Source: Ruminococcaceae bacterium UBA1438 (GTDB lineage: Bacteria > Bacillota > Clostridia > Oscillospirales > Acutalibacteraceae). Taken from it: 7,147 nucleotides of DNA. Positions 6,062 to 7,147 of the stretch are shown here, one piece after another. The stretch's first letter is position 1, and every line of letters begins with the position of its first letter. Where the stretch lies: the NCBI GenBank assembly GCA_002329285.1, contig DCTO01000047.1:2275-9421 (forward strand), in the 5' to 3' direction. A program made the position numbers and the translations under genes. Under the pieces are notes generated by a model. It did no database searches, was not told the origin of the DNA, and saw only the letters and a list, made by a program, of their open reading frames with translations.

Positions 6062-7147
6062 GTGCTGATTCCCGATGATGTTAAAAATTTAATATCGCTG
6101 TTTGAGCAGCGGGGCTATTCAATGTTCATCGTCGGCGGATATGTGCGCGATGCCCTTTGCGGCAGAAACAAGGGCGATGTCGATCTTGCAACCTCGGCAA
6201 CTCCTCAACAAACGGAAGCCGTGCTCGGCGAAGCAGGAATAGGCTTTTTTGAAACAGGCCTTCAGCACGGAACGATAACTGCCGTGGTTAATCAGATTCC
6301 TTATGAGATAACAACCTTTCGCACGGATGGGGAATATAATGACAGCCGGCACCCGGAATCAGTTTCCTTCGTTTCAAGCATTAATGCTGATTTGGCGCGC
6401 CGTGATTTTACAATTAACGCTATGGCTTATAATGAAAAAACCGGCGTTATTGATCTGTTCGGCGGCAGGGAGGATCTGGAAAAAGGCATAATCCGTGCAG
6501 TCGGAAATCCTGATACGCGCTTCAAAGAGGATGCGCTTCGCATTATGCGCGCTCTTCGCTTTTCCTCTCAATTGGGCTTTGCCCTTGAGAAAGAAACAAA
6601 AGCCGCTGCCCATGCAAATAAGGAATTGCTTAACAATATATCCGCAGAGCGCATTTTTGCAGAGCTTATCAAAATCCTTATGGGCGAAAACGTGCTTTTT
6701 GTCCTTTACGAATACGCGGAAATTTTAGGTCAGATTATTCCGGAGCTTCGCCCGTGCTTTGAATGCGCGCAGAATAATCCCTGGCATATCTATAGTGTTT
6801 ATGAGCATATTATCAACGCCGTAGCTTATTCTGCCGAAAAGCCGGTCATCAGGCTTGCAATGCTGTTTCATGATATCGGCAAGCCGCTTGTTAAAACAAC
6901 CGATGCGCGCGGCGTGGATCATTTTAAACGCCACGCTGAAAAAAGCGCAGAGCTTGCCGCCGGCATTCTGGAGCGCTTCAAGGCTCCCAATGCCGTTAAG
7001 GATGAGGTTGTAACCCTGGTAAAATACCATCAGGCTTTTGAAAACGTTGATGAAATCCGCCCCAAGCGATGGCTGCGCAAGCTCGGCGAGCAATATACGC
7101 TTGATTTGTTTGATGTCCGCCTGGCAGATTTAAAGGCGCATAATCCC
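6062..7147 (+). CDS. cca: tRNA CCA-adding nucleotidyltransferase, class II with HD domain (3' end outside window)
   Basis: This enzyme adds or repairs the 3'-terminal CCA of tRNAs in the cytoplasm, using CTP and ATP without a nucleic acid template. The frame is open from the GTG at 6062 to the right edge, giving 362 residues with no stop. Visible motifs are VGGYVRD (24-30), the catalytic metal-binding pair DVDLAT (Asp39 and Asp41), ETGLQHGT (64-71), RRDFTINAMAY (113-123) and the nucleotide-selecting EDALRIMRALRF (156-167). These mark a class II poly(A) polymerase/CCA-enzyme head and neck. A C-terminal HD-type phosphohydrolase domain follows, with YEHI (His249), FHDIGKP (His270-Asp271) and HFKRHAEKSAEL (from His287). 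Such CCA-HD proteins in Clostridia usually run to roughly 440-470 residues, so perhaps 80-100 residues are missing. Sequence alone does not exclude an A-adding-only or CC-adding-only variant, but a single full CCA-adding enzyme is the usual case in this group. Confidence 0.95.
   Translation, partial: MLIPDDVKNLISLFEQRGYSMFIVGGYVRDALCGRNKGDVDLATSATPQQTEAVLGEAGIGFFETGLQHGTITAVVNQIPYEITTFRTDGEYNDSRHPESVSFVSSINADLARRDFTINAMAYNEKTGVIDLFGGREDLEKGIIRAVGNPDTRFKEDALRIMRALRFSSQLGFALEKETKAAAHANKELLNNISAERIFAELIKILMGENVLFVLYEYAEILGQIIPELRPCFECAQNNPWHIYSVYEHIINAVAYSAEKPVIRLAMLFHDIGKPLVKTTDARGVDHFKRHAEKSAELAAGILERFKAPNAVKDEVVTLVKYHQAFENVDEIRPKRWLRKLGEQYTLDLFDVRLADLKAHNP

Noticed and set aside
6725..7093. 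122-codon open frame on the reverse strand
   Set aside because: It is antisense to the HD-domain part of cca, whose motifs are clear on the forward strand.

Overview
The window looks like ordinary chromosome from a member of the class Clostridia (Bacillota), probably a gut-type Oscillospiraceae/Ruminococcaceae relative. The grounds are Shine-Dalgarno sites of the GGAGG type about 7 bases from the starts, AT-rich sigma-A-like promoters, two GTG starts, and a single HD-domain class II CCA-adding enzyme. A small lone NifU-like protein and a PF06541-type membrane protein fit the same picture. This placement is inference from gene content; the family-level guess is weak. No rRNA, tRNA, CRISPR array, insertion sequence or phage gene is visible.

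Layout. Bases 1-245 carry the 3' end of a membrane protein (DUF308/HdeD-like, tentative), closed by a clear intrinsic terminator (260-289). A sigma-A-type promoter with an extended -10 (312-340) follows. It drives a tight run of four forward genes: a phosphoglucomutase/phosphomannomutase (384-2021), an 80-residue NifU-like protein (2061-2303), a 977-residue GH38 alpha-mannosidase (2316-5249, GTG start) and a 139-residue membrane-anchored protein of unknown function (5249-5668). The gaps are 39 bases, 12 bases and a one-base overlap, with no terminator between them, so one transcript is likely. A reverse-strand gene for a four-helix PF06541-type membrane protein (5606-5995) converges on the operon, and the 3' ends overlap by 63 bases. 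A terminator-like hairpin for forward transcripts lies inside that reverse gene (5812-5842). Divergent from it, a second promoter closely resembling the first (5998-6026) drives the tRNA CCA-adding enzyme (cca). That gene starts at GTG 6062 and runs off the right edge after 362 codons.

How the genes may work together. The mannosidase has no signal peptide and would act in the cytoplasm on imported mannosides or mannose-containing glycans. The phosphohexomutase interconverts hexose 1- and 6-phosphates. A shared role in sugar and glycan metabolism is plausible but not shown. The NifU-like protein is an iron-sulfur protein by family and has no obvious link to its neighbours. The cca gene is housekeeping tRNA maturation.

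I found no convincing new multi-gene defence, mobile or RNA-based system. The points most worth a second look are the 3'-overlapping convergent pair with a terminator-like hairpin buried in coding sequence, the two matching promoters, the uncharacterised 139-residue protein, and the divergent NifU-like protein lodged in a carbohydrate operon.
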